From Lepidostoma basale (taxonomy: Eukaryota > Arthropoda > Insecta > Trichoptera > Lepidostomatidae), in the NCBI GenBank assembly GCA_022606425.2, contig JAHDVF020001552.1, forward strand, positions 1 to 64,000: DNA of 64,000 nt. The letters run 5' to 3'. Positions 1 through 13,105 of the stretch are shown here, one piece after another. Made by a program: the position numbers and the translations under genes. Position 1 is the first letter of the stretch; the number at the start of each line of letters is the position of its first letter. Below the pieces are notes generated by a model. That model worked only from the letters and a program-made list of their open reading frames with translations. It had not been told where the DNA came from and searched no databases.

Positions 1-104
1 CACGGTTTCACCCCGAAAAATATTTCTGAATATTATTATCAGCCACTCTATATCACTGATGTTCCCAATTGGGCCCAACTATTGTACATTATCTAAATGT
101 TTAC

Positions 105-3100
105 CTCCAGGTCATCCTCAGGGTCCTCTGCGTCGCTATTTTGCTCCTCCTCCTCTTCAGCCTCGCGCAGCCAGCGCAGCAGAGGTTCCGCGTACTTGCG
201 CATCTCCGCCGCCAGCTCCTTGGACACGTAGCGGCCGCGCACCTTGTCCGCCCACTCCAGCAGCGCGCTCTCCTCCAGCACGTCCAGGTCGTACAGCAGC
301 TACGGGGCCATTACAGGTGAGACAAATACAAACAAGCAAGACAGGGGCATCAACTTTGCTACATTTACGACTTAAACAAGATTATCAATATCTGGCAATT
401 AAGATACTGTTGGGTACATCGTACCACCATATCTCTAAGTTTTATCTAACTAAATAAAATTATACATTGTTAGTGTTAAGACAATCAATTTTTGTAAACA
501 GTCCAAAGAGCGTCATCTTCATTCGCTTTATATAGAAATTCTCCTTCCCCTCTAGGGCAGAGTTAATCAGGGAGCTCTGTTGAGTGGACTCTCCTCGAGT
601 TACACAATTTTTCTTACTGTAATAGTTTTAAACGGTCAAAGATGAATTTCCTGTTAAATTATTATATTCATTTATAATAAACAAAATATCTTATCCGAGT
701 AATTATTGTTCTTGATCCCAACCACAAAGGTCTCGCAAGAGGTCTTAAAGGTGATCCTACATATTAGAGATATGTAGGTCCTTCAAGTAAAGGAATGATT
801 GCTAGAACCAAACAGTATTCCAAGGAGGAGAGACACGGTAGAAAAGAATGATGAACTAAACCCACCTTTAGGATGACGGCGGTCTTGGCCAGCAGGGTGT
901 CTCGGTGCAGAGCGATGACCTGCTCCAGGCCGCCCAGGAGAGAGCGCTGGGCCCGCGGGTCCTGGTGGGTGAAGCGCAGCAGCAGCAGGCGGTGCTTGCG
1001 GACCTCGGCCGCGATGGACTGTGTGAACAGGAGCTCCGCCAGCAACAACGGCGCTTTGGACTTCACCTCCAGCCTACAATCAGAAAAAAATATTACTGAT
1101 TGCCTCTATCCTTGTTAAACTTTTTTCTCATACAAATATTAAAAATCATCCAAAATGTTGATTTCGATCTTTAACCCTTCACTTCATAATGTAGTAAATT
1201 TACTATAAACCAAAAAATCTAATATTTGAAATTCATACAAATTCTTGTTGTACTCTACACTCTATATTCCCATCTACCTATGCTAGTGGCGCTAGTTTAG
1301 AAAAAAATCCATTTTACTTAGATATTTGATTGACGGTTGACCTGCTTCGTTAGCCGCTAGTTTATTACACATTTTGAGTTTAAAAAATAATTACTTTTCA
1401 AAGTAAAAAAATAGCTACATATCGCATGCTTAATAGAACACTGGCTTAACTCAAAAAAACTAGTTTTGCTCAATCTGACATGAGTCAGTGTTTTAACAAA
1501 AACAGTTGAAAAACACGTAAGAATGAATAGCGTTAACATTGTGAACGATTATCGTAAGTACGAATGGATAGCGTTAACATTGTGAAAAATAGATGGATAG
1601 CGTTAACACAAGCTTTATCTAATGTTAACTCAATTATGACCTAAACCATAATCGGTCAGTTTACTATTAAGCGTGCGATATATTGTCAGGAGAGAATATA
1701 TATCATGGTCATTCATTAATTGTGTGTAATAATAAAATATTATCAAATTTAGTTTTTTAGTAAATTTGTAACAAAGACATTTCTATCGATATAGGTAAAT
1801 AAAAAAATATTAAAAAATTTAAATTATTTTTCCAATATCCTATTTTGCAATAAATAACTAAAGATACATGGTGTATCAATTTTGTTGAAATTTTGAAAAA
1901 TCATGAAATTGGAGGGTTATGCTTAAATAGGCATATTTGTAGCTCCAAGTAGAAGACCAACCTCTCGGCCTCGGCGAGGATCTCCTTCTGCACCTGTGCG
2001 CTGTCCAGCTGGTGTGCGTCGCGGCGGAGCTTGATAGCCTCGTAGAGCAGGTCCATGCGCTGCTTCTCGCTCTTCTCACTGTCCTCCGTGATTGTCATGC
2101 TCTTGGCGCCCTCTGTGAGGTCCTGGAGACGGGCGCGCACTGCGGCCTCCGACACATCCACCGCCCACGTGTCGTCCTCCTCCTCTTCCTCCCCCCTCTC
2201 TGCCTCCTTTCCCTTCTTCTTGCTCTTCTCCACCGACAGCTGCAAATAATAAGCCCTTGACAGCTACCAGTAAACAATAAATAACATTTTGATTCTATTG
2301 ACAAATGACTAGTTTCCTGAGATCCAACAAATAAGAGATTACATTTATTATGTGTCCAAAGTATAAGCCTTTAATACCTCCGACAATGTCTTGGTTGGAA
2401 ATCTACTGAATGGATTGAACAAAAAAGTATAGTTTGCTATGTAATGAACAAAAACAATCCTTCACAACGGGTTATGCACAATGGACATGGAGGTGGGGTC
2501 CTTGTTGAACTGATTTGGAGACTTACTTGACTGGTGAGCTTGGGTACCACTTCGATGCTGTGGTCAGGGTCCAAGTTTCCATCGGTGACGTCACCCTGAG
2601 AGGTCTCCCCGTTGCTGGTCACACTGCCCTTCTTGGACCGCTTGCTGCGCTTGCCCTCCGAGCCCGTTGTTGCCTGCAATGTTTCACATTCACAATTAGA
2701 TTCATACAATTAAAACTGGTAGATATGACTAATGGCATTTCCTCATAGATTATCTAAAAGCTAGCACACATATGGAATAAATGGATGTACAAGATTTATA
2801 TGTATAATCCTAACACATTAACAAAATAAGAAACTAAATTTGACTTGATTAAAGTGATAAAATACTTGTATCAAAATACAAACAAGGCGGACGATGTACA
2901 CGAACTCTTCAGAAGGCAAAATTTACAAATTTTAACCCTGACTGAGACCTGGCACGAAAACTGCGAATCCATTTCAATAAAATCACTCCAGGCACTTGGA
3001 TACACCGTAGTAGAGGAAGCCTCCTTTATAAATCATGGAGGAATCGCCACTGTTGTCCGCCAAGGTTTACGGATTGTTAAAACTCTTTTCGGAAAATTCA

Positions 3101-6100
3101 ATACTTTTGAATACCTGGCGTGTCACATATCATCTGCGTCAGTCGCTTTCACTCTTATTACAATACATCGCCCTGGATCCAAAAAAACATCTTCCGAGTT
3201 TTTCTACGAGTTCTCCAATATACTAGAATCAGCCGTAAGCCTCAACGATAAAATTAGTATAACTGGAGATCTGAATATCAGGTTAGATCGGCAGTCATCA
3301 GCCTACACGGTACGTTTCAACGACATTCTACAATGCTATGGGTGCACTCAATGGATCACAGAACCGACACACACTGGGGGAGGAATCCTGGACGTCTTCA
3401 TCTCTAGGAAAGAAGATCACGCACAGAAATGGAGCTAAACCCCCCAAGGCCAACTTTCAGAAAAGTAATTTCTAGGTCGTGGAGGACTTTTGACATAGAG
3501 GGTTTTATAAAAGATCTGACCATTTCCCCTCTGTGTGACTCTTCTACTATCTCCATGTCTCCTCTAAATGACCTAGTTAACTTATACAATAGTGTTCTAA
3601 CATCGCTTCTGGATAAGTATGCCCCAGTGTCCACAAAAACTTGCCGGATTCGCACGTCAGAGGTGTGGTTTGACAATGAGTGTAGAAAGCGGAAGAGAGA
3701 AATGCGAAGGCTAGAACGTAGTTTCCGAAGTGGTGAAATACCACGAGATGCGTGGATAATATCCCAAAAATCCTACCGAACAATGGTAAAAGCAAAGAGA
3801 GCTGATTTCTGGAGGGACAAAATAACTGTAGAAAAGAAAAATCCCAGAAGCCTCTGGAAATCAGTTCGATCCGTGCTTGCCAACACCCATCAACAAACCG
3901 TGACGTCACTATCTCCTATGGACTTCGCATCACACTTTGAAGAAAAAGTGAACTCCATTCGCGCATCAACCATTACAGCCCCATCACCGTTCTTCTCCGA
4001 GAATACTGGAGGGAGCCTCCTTAAGTTTACGGACACTGACCTAGCTTTAATAACAAAATTAATATAAGGATCGCCCAATAAGCAGTGCTAACTTGATCCG
4101 ATCCCGACATGGTTACTAAAAAAGTGCTGTCATCAACTTGCCCCAATATTGTTAAATATATTACTCCCCTTCTCAAAAAATCTCTAGAAATAGATTCTGA
4201 AAATTTAGTAAATTATCGTCCGGTCTCAAATTTGCCTTTCATTTCCAAATTATTAGAAAAAATTGTAGCCAGCCAAATCAATTCCCACCTCACAGCAAAT
4301 GATCTATTATCAAAATTCCAGTCTGCATACAGACCTAATCATTCAACGGAAACAGGACTTCTTCGTATCATGTCGGATCTGGTATTAGCTAATGAATCGG
4401 GCAAGTTAGCACTGCTTTCTTTACTAGATATGAGTGCTGCTTTTGATACCATCGATCATTCTTACCTCATTAAACGGCTCGAGACTACTTACGGTTTCAC
4501 AGGCAATACAATAGAGTGGATAACTTCATATCTGTCGGATCGTTCACAAGCAGTTCAGGTCGCAGGGAAAATATCGTCTTTTTTCACCCTCAAATCTGGT
4601 GTTCCGCAAGGTTCATTGCTAGGTCCGATATTATTTATAATGTTCACTAATGACATTGTCAAAATAATTGATTCATTTGGTCTGCTGTCTCATTGCTATG
4701 CTGACGACCAGCAAATTTATTTCTTTTGTGACCCTCATAACATCAGCCATCTAAAATCTATAACTTTCAAGTGCATTGAAGCTATATCGAATTGGATGGC
4801 CTCAAATAAATTTAAATTAAATCCTTCCAAAACGGAATTTCTCTGGACCGCCTCAATGAAGCGCCAGCACTTAGTCGATCATGCTCCGATATCAACATTC
4901 GGAATTGACATCATCCCTAATAACTCTATAAAACTTCTTGGAGTCAACTTCGAAGCAGATCTCTCATTAAAAACCCAAATAAATAAGACAGTGAGCGCCA
5001 GCTTCTTTCACCTAAGGCAGCTCAAAGCAATCAAAAGAAATATTCCCACTGATGCATTAAAAACACTTGTTAATTCCTTCGTCGTATCTCGACTCGACTA
5101 TTGCAACGGCATATATGCCAACATATCCAATAAACAAACAAACAAACTTCAATCCGTTTTCAATGCGGCAGCACGACTTATAAAAGGTGTTCCAAAAAAC
5201 TCGCATATTTCACAACATCTAAAAGATCTTCATTGGCTCAAGTGTCCTGAAAGAATCCAGTATAAGCTATGCTGGACGGTTTTTAAAGCGCTTCACGGAA
5301 TGGCACCGGCCTATATATCTGAACTTTGTGTTGCTGATAGCCCTAACTTGCGGCAATCTACGCTTCGATCAGCAAACTCCTCGGCAATAGGCAGATTAGT
5401 TTATCCAAAGCGCAACCCCCGGACAAATTTCGGCCTTCGCAGTGGCAGGTCCGTCCGCCTGGAATATGCTTCCTGCACGCCTCAGATGCATTGACAATCC
5501 GACAGACTTTAAATCTCACCTAAAAATCCACCTTTTCAAAATATCCCATGAAATGTAAACAACGGTTATCTGATTGCTGGTGTCACATGCAGCTCTCATG
5601 ACTAAAAACATTGTCAAAGCGCCCTTGAGGTGAGCTATTCACGAAAACGGCGCTATACAAATTAGCCTAATTATTATTATTATTAAAATAGTGTGGAATC
5701 TGACCTGTCCGGAGACGGGGGCGTTGGGCGGGTTCTTGAGGATGAAGGTGTTGAGCTTGTGGTTGAAGTCCAGAGCGCCGTGGAAGCCACAGGCCTTGCA
5801 GCCTTGCGAGATGGCGCCCTTCTTGGCGCTCACCAGCAGCTCCGTTTCCGGGTTGTCGCACTCCGGACACAGTACGAACTTGCGAATGAAACTGTGCACA
5901 ATAACACAACCATCAGACATGTCCAAGGGTCATACAGATATATGTGTACACTTTTTTTTACAAACTGGGTACAAGAAAATGGGTATGTCATTTTCAAAGA
6001 CTTGAAAAATATTTCTTAAATATATATTGTATGTATTTTTAATGTACGGGTGCAATTATGCGATACGTGCATCCAGAAAAAATAATGAAAGCGATTCTTG

Positions 6101-6625
6101 GGTTTTGAATTAAGAATCAACCTGGACAATAATACGATGTGTGGCTATACAATTTCATATATGATTTAATTCTGAATACCACACGTAGTGTAGCTGTTTG
6201 ATGATAACGATGCTAAACAATAACTTTTTAGAGACAAAAAAGTAGAAAAGACGTAAGCATTACCCATCAAGCAGATCTTGCAGCTTGGTGGCATCGTGAC
6301 TGCCGTTGACAATGAACCTCTCATTCTTCACATCAAATTGGGTCTGAGCGCCGAGTTCACACCCAAAGTACTTGGTAGGGTCTGCAATAAGTATAGTTTA
6401 TAAATGACGATACAAAACGACAAACAGTCCTCGTTAAGGAATAGTAGGAAGTAGCGAGCTCGACTCACAGGTGGCGGGTCTCCCGATGGCCTTGGCCACC
6501 TCGCTCATGTTGACGATGACAGTCTTGATGCCGTTGCCCTTCCCCTCCACCTTGGCACAGATGCGCGGCATCTTGTACCGGTAGAAGGCATCCGACACGC
6601 TGCGGTTCACGTTAACGGAACCCAT
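105..6625 (-). CDS. eIF5: Eukaryotic translation initiation factor 5 (eIF5), C-terminal end beyond window
   Basis: eIF5 is the GTPase-activating protein for eIF2 in the 43S/48S pre-initiation complex. Coding exons read on the minus strand are 6469-6625, 6264-6381, 5705-5891, 2527-2673, 1962-2239, 866-1073 and 105-299; all junctions are GT-AG and phases agree. They give 430 residues, about the length of the whole human protein, so only a short acidic tail remains left of position 1. The N-terminus reads [18 protein letters not shown], including the arginine (R16 here, R15 in human numbering) known to be needed for GAP activity. Zinc-binding cysteines are C100, C103, C123 and C126. A lysine/serine-rich linker follows (about 155-225), then the W2/HEAT domain (about 250-420) and an acidic E-rich run. 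The ATG at 6625 is the family start with one extra glycine. A LINE sits in the intron between exons 3 and 4. Confidence 0.97.
2830..5690 (+). mobile_element. Degenerate CR1/L2-superfamily LINE inside eIF5 intron
   Basis: A 5'-truncated non-LTR retrotransposon lies antisense to eIF5. In order it shows an endonuclease (AP/EEP) part from about 2850 with LTETWH and GDLNIRLD, a basic linker (3430-4060), and a reverse transcriptase (4109-5494) with [22 protein letters not shown] and the catalytic YADD at 4697. It ends in a short 3' UTR and a (TTA)n tail at about 5668-5685. No ORF1 is visible. The reading frame is broken near 3425, at 4066 and near 4100. The exact 5' boundary is not clear. Confidence 0.88.
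2845..5494 (+). pseudogene. Broken endonuclease-reverse transcriptase ORF of the CR1-like LINE
   Basis: Three frames make up one ancestral polyprotein: 2845-3438 (endonuclease), 3429-4067 (linker and start of RT) and 4109-5494 (RT fingers, palm and thumb). The shift near 3425 falls at the end of the endonuclease (after DVFISRKE). Two stops and a shift between 4066 and 4109 interrupt the conserved stretch before the RT. The RT segment itself is open over 461 codons and keeps YADD, so the breaks may be moderately recent. Strand and motif order agree with the (TTA)n tail. Presumed inactive. Confidence 0.85.
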
Positions 6626-6695
6626 CTTGCTGCGCTACAAACACTCTCGCTCGGGCCACACGTGACTGCTCTCCGTCCGGCTCGACCCGCAGAGC
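6626..6695 (-). other. eIF5 5' UTR in first coding exon
   Basis: On the minus strand a TTTCTAG acceptor ends at 6696, so the exon that holds the start codon begins at 6695 and carries about 70 nt of leader. This implies at least one non-coding upstream exon. The acceptor is read from sequence; its use is inferred. Confidence 0.5.
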
Positions 6696-7163
6696 CTAGA
6701 AAGGATACACAATCCATTATCAAATTTGAGAATACAAACGGGAATAAAACCAATTTTAGTGTACAATAGGTATACAAACCTTAATAGTAAATGTTGGTGG
6801 TGATTGAAGGAGTGTTGGAGATGAGAGCGGGAAAGACTGGGAAGGCAAGGAGATAGGGAGACTAGGAGGCAGGAAGGACGGGAGACGGAGACGGAGACGA
6901 CTAGGTGAGGCTGGGAGCGCGGGGCAGCGGCGCGCGGCCGAATGATAAATTCATTCGCTCGATTCCATACGACGCGTGCACGGCCGATAGTCACGTTTCT
7001 CTAAATGGCTGCAAGATCCGGTGTCTGCTGCTTACAAATTTTGATGTTCTGGAAAAGGAAATAAAAACACATTCACACCATTGCCGCACTCGGTATTATC
7101 TAGAAATATAAATAAGGGCTCAACTGCGTAAAGGGTTAGTAAAGTAGAGCAACGGGGACTCAC

Positions 7164-7260
7164 CGATAACCGTTGAACAGGTTAAAGCGAGTCATGCACG
7201 ATGCGTGGAGTACCGCAGCTGGGGGGCCGGTGCACGAGTCTCCTCTCTGAACTGATGTGT
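7164..7260 (-). other. Possible non-coding first exon of eIF5
   Basis: A strong GTGAGT donor on the minus strand follows position 7164, upstream of the eIF5 5' UTR acceptor and in the correct order. The upstream edge of this exon is not defined. Promoter elements were not recognised. RNA evidence would be needed to call it real. Confidence 0.3.
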
Positions 7261-8086
7261 CTGCAACAAGACCGAATACCACACTTGACTTGTCGTCTTC
7301 TGACAGGAAATATGCACAACAAAATCATCATCAATTATTTCTCACAAACCATTAGAAACAGGTGGTTGGCTCAACTAAGTGTAAATGCAAGAATGAATGT
7401 TTTGCAGGAACGGTGGATTTCTTTTTTTATATATGACATCCATATTTTAGATTTCGTTGGCATTAATAGATATTTAAGATGAATTGAATAAAATGATTAA
7501 ACATTATTTCCTAAATAAAAACCTGTATCTCAGATAAGTCAACGATCATGTGACTGCATTATCTAGTTATATTGTCCAAGTGAAGACTACCACTATAACA
7601 CAAATGTGTAGGCAGCATTGCGCAGGACGCAAGGTAGGCAAAAGGTAGAGTGCAAGGCATCAGTACCTATGGAGCGTATACATAGAAATAAAAATGATGA
7701 ACGGCTCCGGAAGAGTCTGTTGCAGAAAAGGGATGGCGGCCAACATGAACACTTATTTACAAATATACACTGGGACTGGGGACAGCTGTATCACTCAAAA
7801 ATATCCGTTTCCATAACTATAAACATTGTTTGAGACAGCAAACAAATGAATTTCAGTGTTCAACCAAAAATAAATTTAGAATCACATTGTCCACAATTTC
7901 AAACTGCACATAGAATGGGGCATTTTTATTTTATTTTGTATAAATAGGGAAGTTTCAACTTTTCAGAGAAATCAAATGAATTTATTGATTGAAATTTTTG
8001 TTTAAAAAATTAATCAATAATCCTTACGGTATTGAAGAGAGCATGAACAGCCAAAAGATGGATTAAAATAGAAAAAATGAAATACC
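7261..8086. other. No feature recognised
   Basis: AT-rich spacer upstream of eIF5. It has short open frames with no recognisable domain or splice structure. Nothing is called here. Confidence 0.4.
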
Positions 8087-8420
8087 TTGGATAAATTTGT
8101 GTTAAATCTGTATATGATAATATCAAATGCATATATAGGAAGTGAATGCAGTGCAAATGAAAGTGTGAACAAAATAATGAAAAGGTTGTTAAGATGGTTT
8201 GGACACATGGAAAGTATAAATAAAGTATATGTAAATGATGTGAACGGAACAAGAAATAGAGGAAAACCTAGCACGATTGAATTAATCAAATATATATTAT
8301 ATGTCGGCCATGTGAGTAGTCGGAGGTATCGACGTACGTGAATCACACAATGGAGCATGTCGGGAAAGAACAGTGTGGCGGTCCATTGGATGCGCCTATG
8401 ACCTGCCGGCGTGATGGTCA
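8087..8420 (+). mobile_element. RTE-like LINE 3' fragment
   Basis: The plus-strand frame reads LRWFGHME and VYVNDVNGTRNRG, the C-terminal signature shared by the copies at 24825, 27680 and 61060. It continues to a GGCGTGATGGT end near 8415, which in better copies is the ORF stop followed by the tail. Truncated and frame-broken. Confidence 0.7.
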
Positions 8421-8599
8421 AGTGTGCGATGTATTAAGTGTTTGAATCAGAAAGCGATGTTTGAATTCGGGAGTCAAGGTCCCGCGGGGCCAAGGTCGCG
8501 GCGTGCAGTGCGGGCGGCCCTGTGCCCCTCAGTTGCGTTATGAGACGAAAATCGATATGGCGGATCTCATTTGAGTTCGTCTGTATAATAAACGATCAC

Positions 8600-8680
8600 A
8601 ATAAAACATGTTTCGCCAAGCTAAGCCATTACTAAGTGTTGATAATGCCTTAGAAAGGCGAAACAAGTCACTCAAAATAT
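8600..8680. repeat. Hairpin of the recurrent palindromic MITE family (copy 1)
   Basis: ACATGTTTCGCCAAGCTAAG and, after a short loop, GCCTTAGAAAGGCGAAACA form an imperfect stem. The same core occurs at 10800, 30310, 43600, 45210 and 61735. Confidence 0.65.
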
Positions 8681-9424
8681 CGGAATATTTTTCTTCAGAG
8701 AGAAGGATTGCTCGTTTCGAATAGCGAACTTGTTCATTGGCGATGAATCGCGAAATATATTGCATAGAAAGAATTCACAATAGCCGGCAAATGACTCAAT
8801 GTTACAATTATATTGATGAGCAATTTGTGAATCGTATTTTTTCCAGTGAATTGCTATAACAATAGCAGGAGCGGAAAGTTTCATAGAGGCCTGCTGTACT
8901 ATACAAGCGAGTACGGGAACAGGGTCTGCAGAGTCCGAACGTCGCGCATAGCATACAGGTACAACGGGCAGTCCTATCGCAGTTTCCGTAGTGCCGCGGC
9001 AATTACCGTCAAACAATGAATAAACAAACCAAAACTTTCCGTTAATTCAATTCAATCGATATGTATTTTTATTAATAATGCATGTAGCAAACAATCCGCT
9101 CCGTTGTAAGAGCTCGGTATAAAGCGCATTACAATAAGCGGAAAGAATTAGCAACCATAAATCACGATATCGGGCGAGCCGATAGCGCGCGGGCAGCGGC
9201 GGGTTAGGCCGAAAGTTCGTCGTGAAATACTTCGCAGGTGTCAGCGAGTGCAAGGTCAATGTTAACATTACACTGGCGTAAGGTGATTATAGCTGCAAGT
9301 GCTGTGAGCCGACACGGAACACTGATAAACAACTCGACATGGAGAGGAGCCATTTTTGTTTTACTCCACTTGATTTTTAACTTCCACCAGTTTCGGCAGC
9401 TCGCTAGTCAAAAAAAAATAACCA

Positions 9425-10022
9425 TATAGGGGAAGAAGTACTAATGTTGGCACCCCCCCAATGATTGGCACTCTTCGTTTCAATAGCACGTAGAAACTGT
9501 AAAATTGTCGAAATAATAAATTTTCGCACTGTTTTAAAATCTTTAATTAATATATTTTGCATTTGAGGAATTTTTTTTTTCATGCCTGGTAAAACTAATT
9601 GAGAATTGGAAATGGAAAAAAAAAACGTTAACAAGTCACCTGATTTCAATGCATTATTTAATATTTACAAAAAAACTTAAACATACTCGGATTAGTACAG
9701 AAACAACCAATTTAGAAGTAGATAATGAGAATGATCCCTCTGAATAAATATATTTACTGTGCCAATAATTATACATTTACGTTATGCCAATCATTATACT
9801 CGAGGTGCCAATGATTATGTTTTTAGGATATTTTTTTTGCAAAAAAATCTACGTCTAATGGTTATTTCAGAAGGATTGCTGTGTGTGTTTTTTATTATCT
9901 AAATAGTTCATAAAATATGAATTTAAAAAGAAAAAAATCATAAACATAAAAAGTGAGACGCATAGACATGAAACATGAAAAGTTTTTCTTAGAGTGCCAA
10001 TCATTGTACTGCTTACCCTATA
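9425..10022. mobile_element. TIR element with repeated TGCCAATNATTAT motifs
   Basis: The ends are inverted copies: TATAGGGGAAGAAGTACTAA at the left, and at the right the complement of CTATAGGGTAAGCAGTAC. A motif close to GTGCCAATCATTATAC occurs near 9450-9475 (inverted), 9762, 9784, 9804 and 9993. There is no transposase frame. It is probably a non-autonomous Tc1/mariner-type MITE, given the TA-rich junctions, but the superfamily is inferred. Confidence 0.65.
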
Positions 10023-10799
10023 GACAAGAGATTTCAAATCGATTGCCGGAGCATTTACTTTGTAACTATCCATTATTATAGATAATGGATAATGGGTTAC
10101 ACGAAGAGTCATTAATAGCAGAGAATTGAGGTTGAGAGGTTGCGATGCACGTGTGTCAGAATGCCGGAGAAATGTCACCGTCTAATCTCGGAAGACGAGG
10201 CGCGGTGGTCCGGAGGGCGCCAGGAGCGGCGCGGAATATTCGTGGCGCCCGCTTGCGGAGCCGCAGCCGCCACAAGCGCATTTTATACTGCGATTTTAAA
10301 AGCAACTATTAAGAGCAGCAGTGTTTGTGATATAACATTCCCAATTGGAATAGTTTGTCACCAAAATGCAATGCAGGCTTCTCTCCTTACTCTTGCAACT
10401 CCGCGACAGAGCGACGCGACGTGCGAGTATGCACATTATAAAATGGTACGAGTATATCGGCACTGCAGTATTGCGTATTCTAATACAACCATTACATGTG
10501 GCAAATTAAAAATAAATGTTTTTCTAAAAGTATTATAAATGCACATGAGAAAATGTACATCACTTCCAGAACATTCGGCAAAAAACAAATGAATAAAAGT
10601 CAAGTGTATTTATGGCACAAAAACCTTAAAACATTAATATCTGCCGAATGCCGTATGCTTTCTTTTGTCTTGTGCCACGTCAAAAATGAAGACACGGCAG
10701 TTAATTTATACACTATATATTTATTTTAAATACCCCAATTATAAATCATAAATGATATATTTACTGTTTCTTAAATATTTAATACGAATGAAAATGTCC
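10023..10799. other. No gene recognised
   Basis: The stretch at 10140-10290 is GC-rich with a few CpGs; the rest is AT-rich. Open frames here lack recognisable homology or codon-like structure. Confidence 0.35.
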
Positions 10800-10885
10800 G
10801 TTTTCTAGAAGTTTTATTTTTGGGAATAATATGTTTTGCCTTCCTAAGGCATTATCAAATGCGAAACATGTCAATTATAATACAA
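10800..10885. repeat. Partial copy of the palindromic MITE family (copy 2)
   Basis: It contains TTTCTAGAAGTTTTATTTTT, CCTAAGGCATTATCAAATG and CGAAACATGTC, the half-stem and loop seen complete at 30310-30490. Confidence 0.6.
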
Positions 10886-10979
10886 CTAAGTTATATTATA
10901 ATTTGCACGAAACTTTTTAAATGTCTAATTATTGAATATCAAAACTTCCAAACAAAAAAGTATTATATAAAAACAAAGA

Positions 10980-11560
10980 GAGCGGGACAGGAGCACCGTG
11001 CGGCCTACCTCTGTCGCCTAGAGCGCCATGGGCCCGCATGTGTGGGGGGCTCCCGGGGCGGGCCTTGAGGCGCACCCCCTTGGAGGAGCGCGAAGGGCCC
11101 CCCGGCCGGCCGCGCGGCACGGGAGACAGCGTCAGGACAAGGCGAGGACGGCCAGGGAAACTCGCGCGAGCCCTAATGTCTGCCGGAGGCGGCGCCTGAC
11201 CTAGCCCACGCGACTCTCGCCACTCGCCACTCGCGCGCTCGGAACTTCGAGGATTATCCGATCGATCGCTCGAGTCGGCCTCGGTGGGACAAGTGATTCG
11301 CTCGGTCCGTTACAGGGCGGAAGACGCGAGGTCGGTTCCGCAGCCGGGGACAGTGTGGCGGAGGAAACGGAAGTCCCGCGCCGCATGCGCGCCCCCTTCC
11401 CCCGCGCCACCCCGCTATCGATCGCCGCTGCCACCCGTCCGCCCCCGCCCCCGCCCGCCCGGGACCAGGACGCCGGATCAATCCTGCAGCCCACGCGTCC
11501 CGCCGGCGGGAGACCATCCACTAGCATCTCATAGGCGACGGGATTCAAAAACAGCAACTC
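10980..11560. promoter_or_regulatory. CpG-rich block, possible promoter or non-coding first exon
   Basis: About 580 bp of very GC- and CpG-rich sequence in an otherwise AT-rich neighbourhood. Overlapping frames on both strands look like composition artefacts (runs of P, R, G, A). A GTAGGC donor-like site is present on the minus strand near 11008. No start codon context or conserved peptide is seen. It may be an unrecognised first exon or a transposon fragment. Confidence 0.3.
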
Positions 11561-13105
11561 CCATATAAACATTCAATTCCAATACTGATAACAATGTAGC
11601 AAACTGATTTAATTAAATCGTGAATAAGTTGAATGTACGCGGTCTGTTGATGTACGGTGTGGTTGGGATCCTGCACCGCGGATGTATTAGCAGCGACCGG
11701 TGTTGCACTAGCAGCGCGCGCCGAGCCGCGAAGATAAACGGCATTCGCTGGAGCACATTCACGACTCTGCGCTAAAAACAGCTATTCCTTATCAGAGCGG
11801 AGTTCAGGCCGTGCCAGCGGTGCAGTACAGTATCGTTCTATTTCTGTCCGGACACGAATCTACTCGTACTAACCGAGAGATAATCGCCTCGCGCACCAGC
11901 AACACTTCTCGCGTGTGCGATGACGACATCCGTCCGATATTGACAAATGAAATGACGAAGGGTTTGATTGAAAAGAAGAATGTTTCAAAAATGAGAATAA
12001 AAAATCGAATACAAGCTTAATGAAGCGAATAATAGGAATGACATACTCAATTTTGTTCCTTCTATCGTACATGTAAAATATTTCTAATGTGCTAGACTAA
12101 TAATGGATGTCCCTCGATTGCTGGAAGGTTGGTCATTTCAAAGATGGGAAAATGTTCTACTCGGATATTTCCGACCTCCTCCGAACAGCGACGAAAGGGG
12201 GGAGGGGTAGGGTGCAACCGGGACGCAGGTTGCACCAGACGGCGGGCGGCGGGGAGGAAAACTTCGTTGGAAATTGGCCCCGCGTGGTAAAAGGCATCGT
12301 TCTACATGCGGGTGTTCTAACAACATCGTATGACTAAAACTGCCCTTTTTGCGACGATGATCACATTGAATCTTGATAGCTGGGCGCGTGGTTCAAATGG
12401 CAAGGGAGGCCGTCTGTCCGTCCGTCTGGAAACCAAGGCAACAGGCCACCCGCTCACCCGGGAAACGGTCTCGCACGGGCTACTATACGAGTATCTTGTA
12501 ACGAAACGGATGGACTCGTACAACGAAATCGTCTATCTGCACTAGGCCGCAGTGCACAGTACGAGGTTTACGTGAAAAATAAATATGTTATAAATAGCGT
12601 AACCGCATAACGGAGTGAAATAATATTTATTATTCACGCGGCGAGTTTCACAGTACAGGCATATTTTCATACAATTAAATTGATATTTGTCCACGCGTCG
12701 AATCACACCCATTGCAATATGAAAATTGCAGAGAATAGAGACGTGCTCGAGAGGAACGTTTCTCATCATTTCACCCTGTCTGGTGTGTAACCTTCTCATA
12801 TATTATTCACGCGCAATACTGGAAACTACAATACGCGAGATATTCACCGTTGCCCGATCAATGGAGTGAAACTCCATGTCAAATCAGATATGTCGAAAAT
12901 CGCAATTTCAAATAATTATACTCGTACAGTTGTTATTATTACGACTCGACTAGTTTTACCACATGGAACAACGGAATTATTAATATATTATATATGACGG
13001 TAGCTATGATGTTTTAATTGACATACTCGTACTAGAGAAACCACAAAACCTTGTGGAATTAAACTAAATATATATTGAAATAATACGAAAGAAAAATACC
13101 TAATA
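11561..13105. other. No gene recognised; scattered GC-rich patches
   Basis: Patches at 11640-11930 and 12170-12520 are richer in GC than the surroundings. No domain, tRNA or repeat was recognised. The open frames are short and overlap on both strands. Confidence 0.35.

Noticed and set aside
11201..11572. Overlapping 87-123 codon frames on both strands in the CpG-rich block
   Set aside because: They are rich in P, R, G and A on both strands at once, which is what GC-rich DNA gives by chance. No domain or conserved start was seen.
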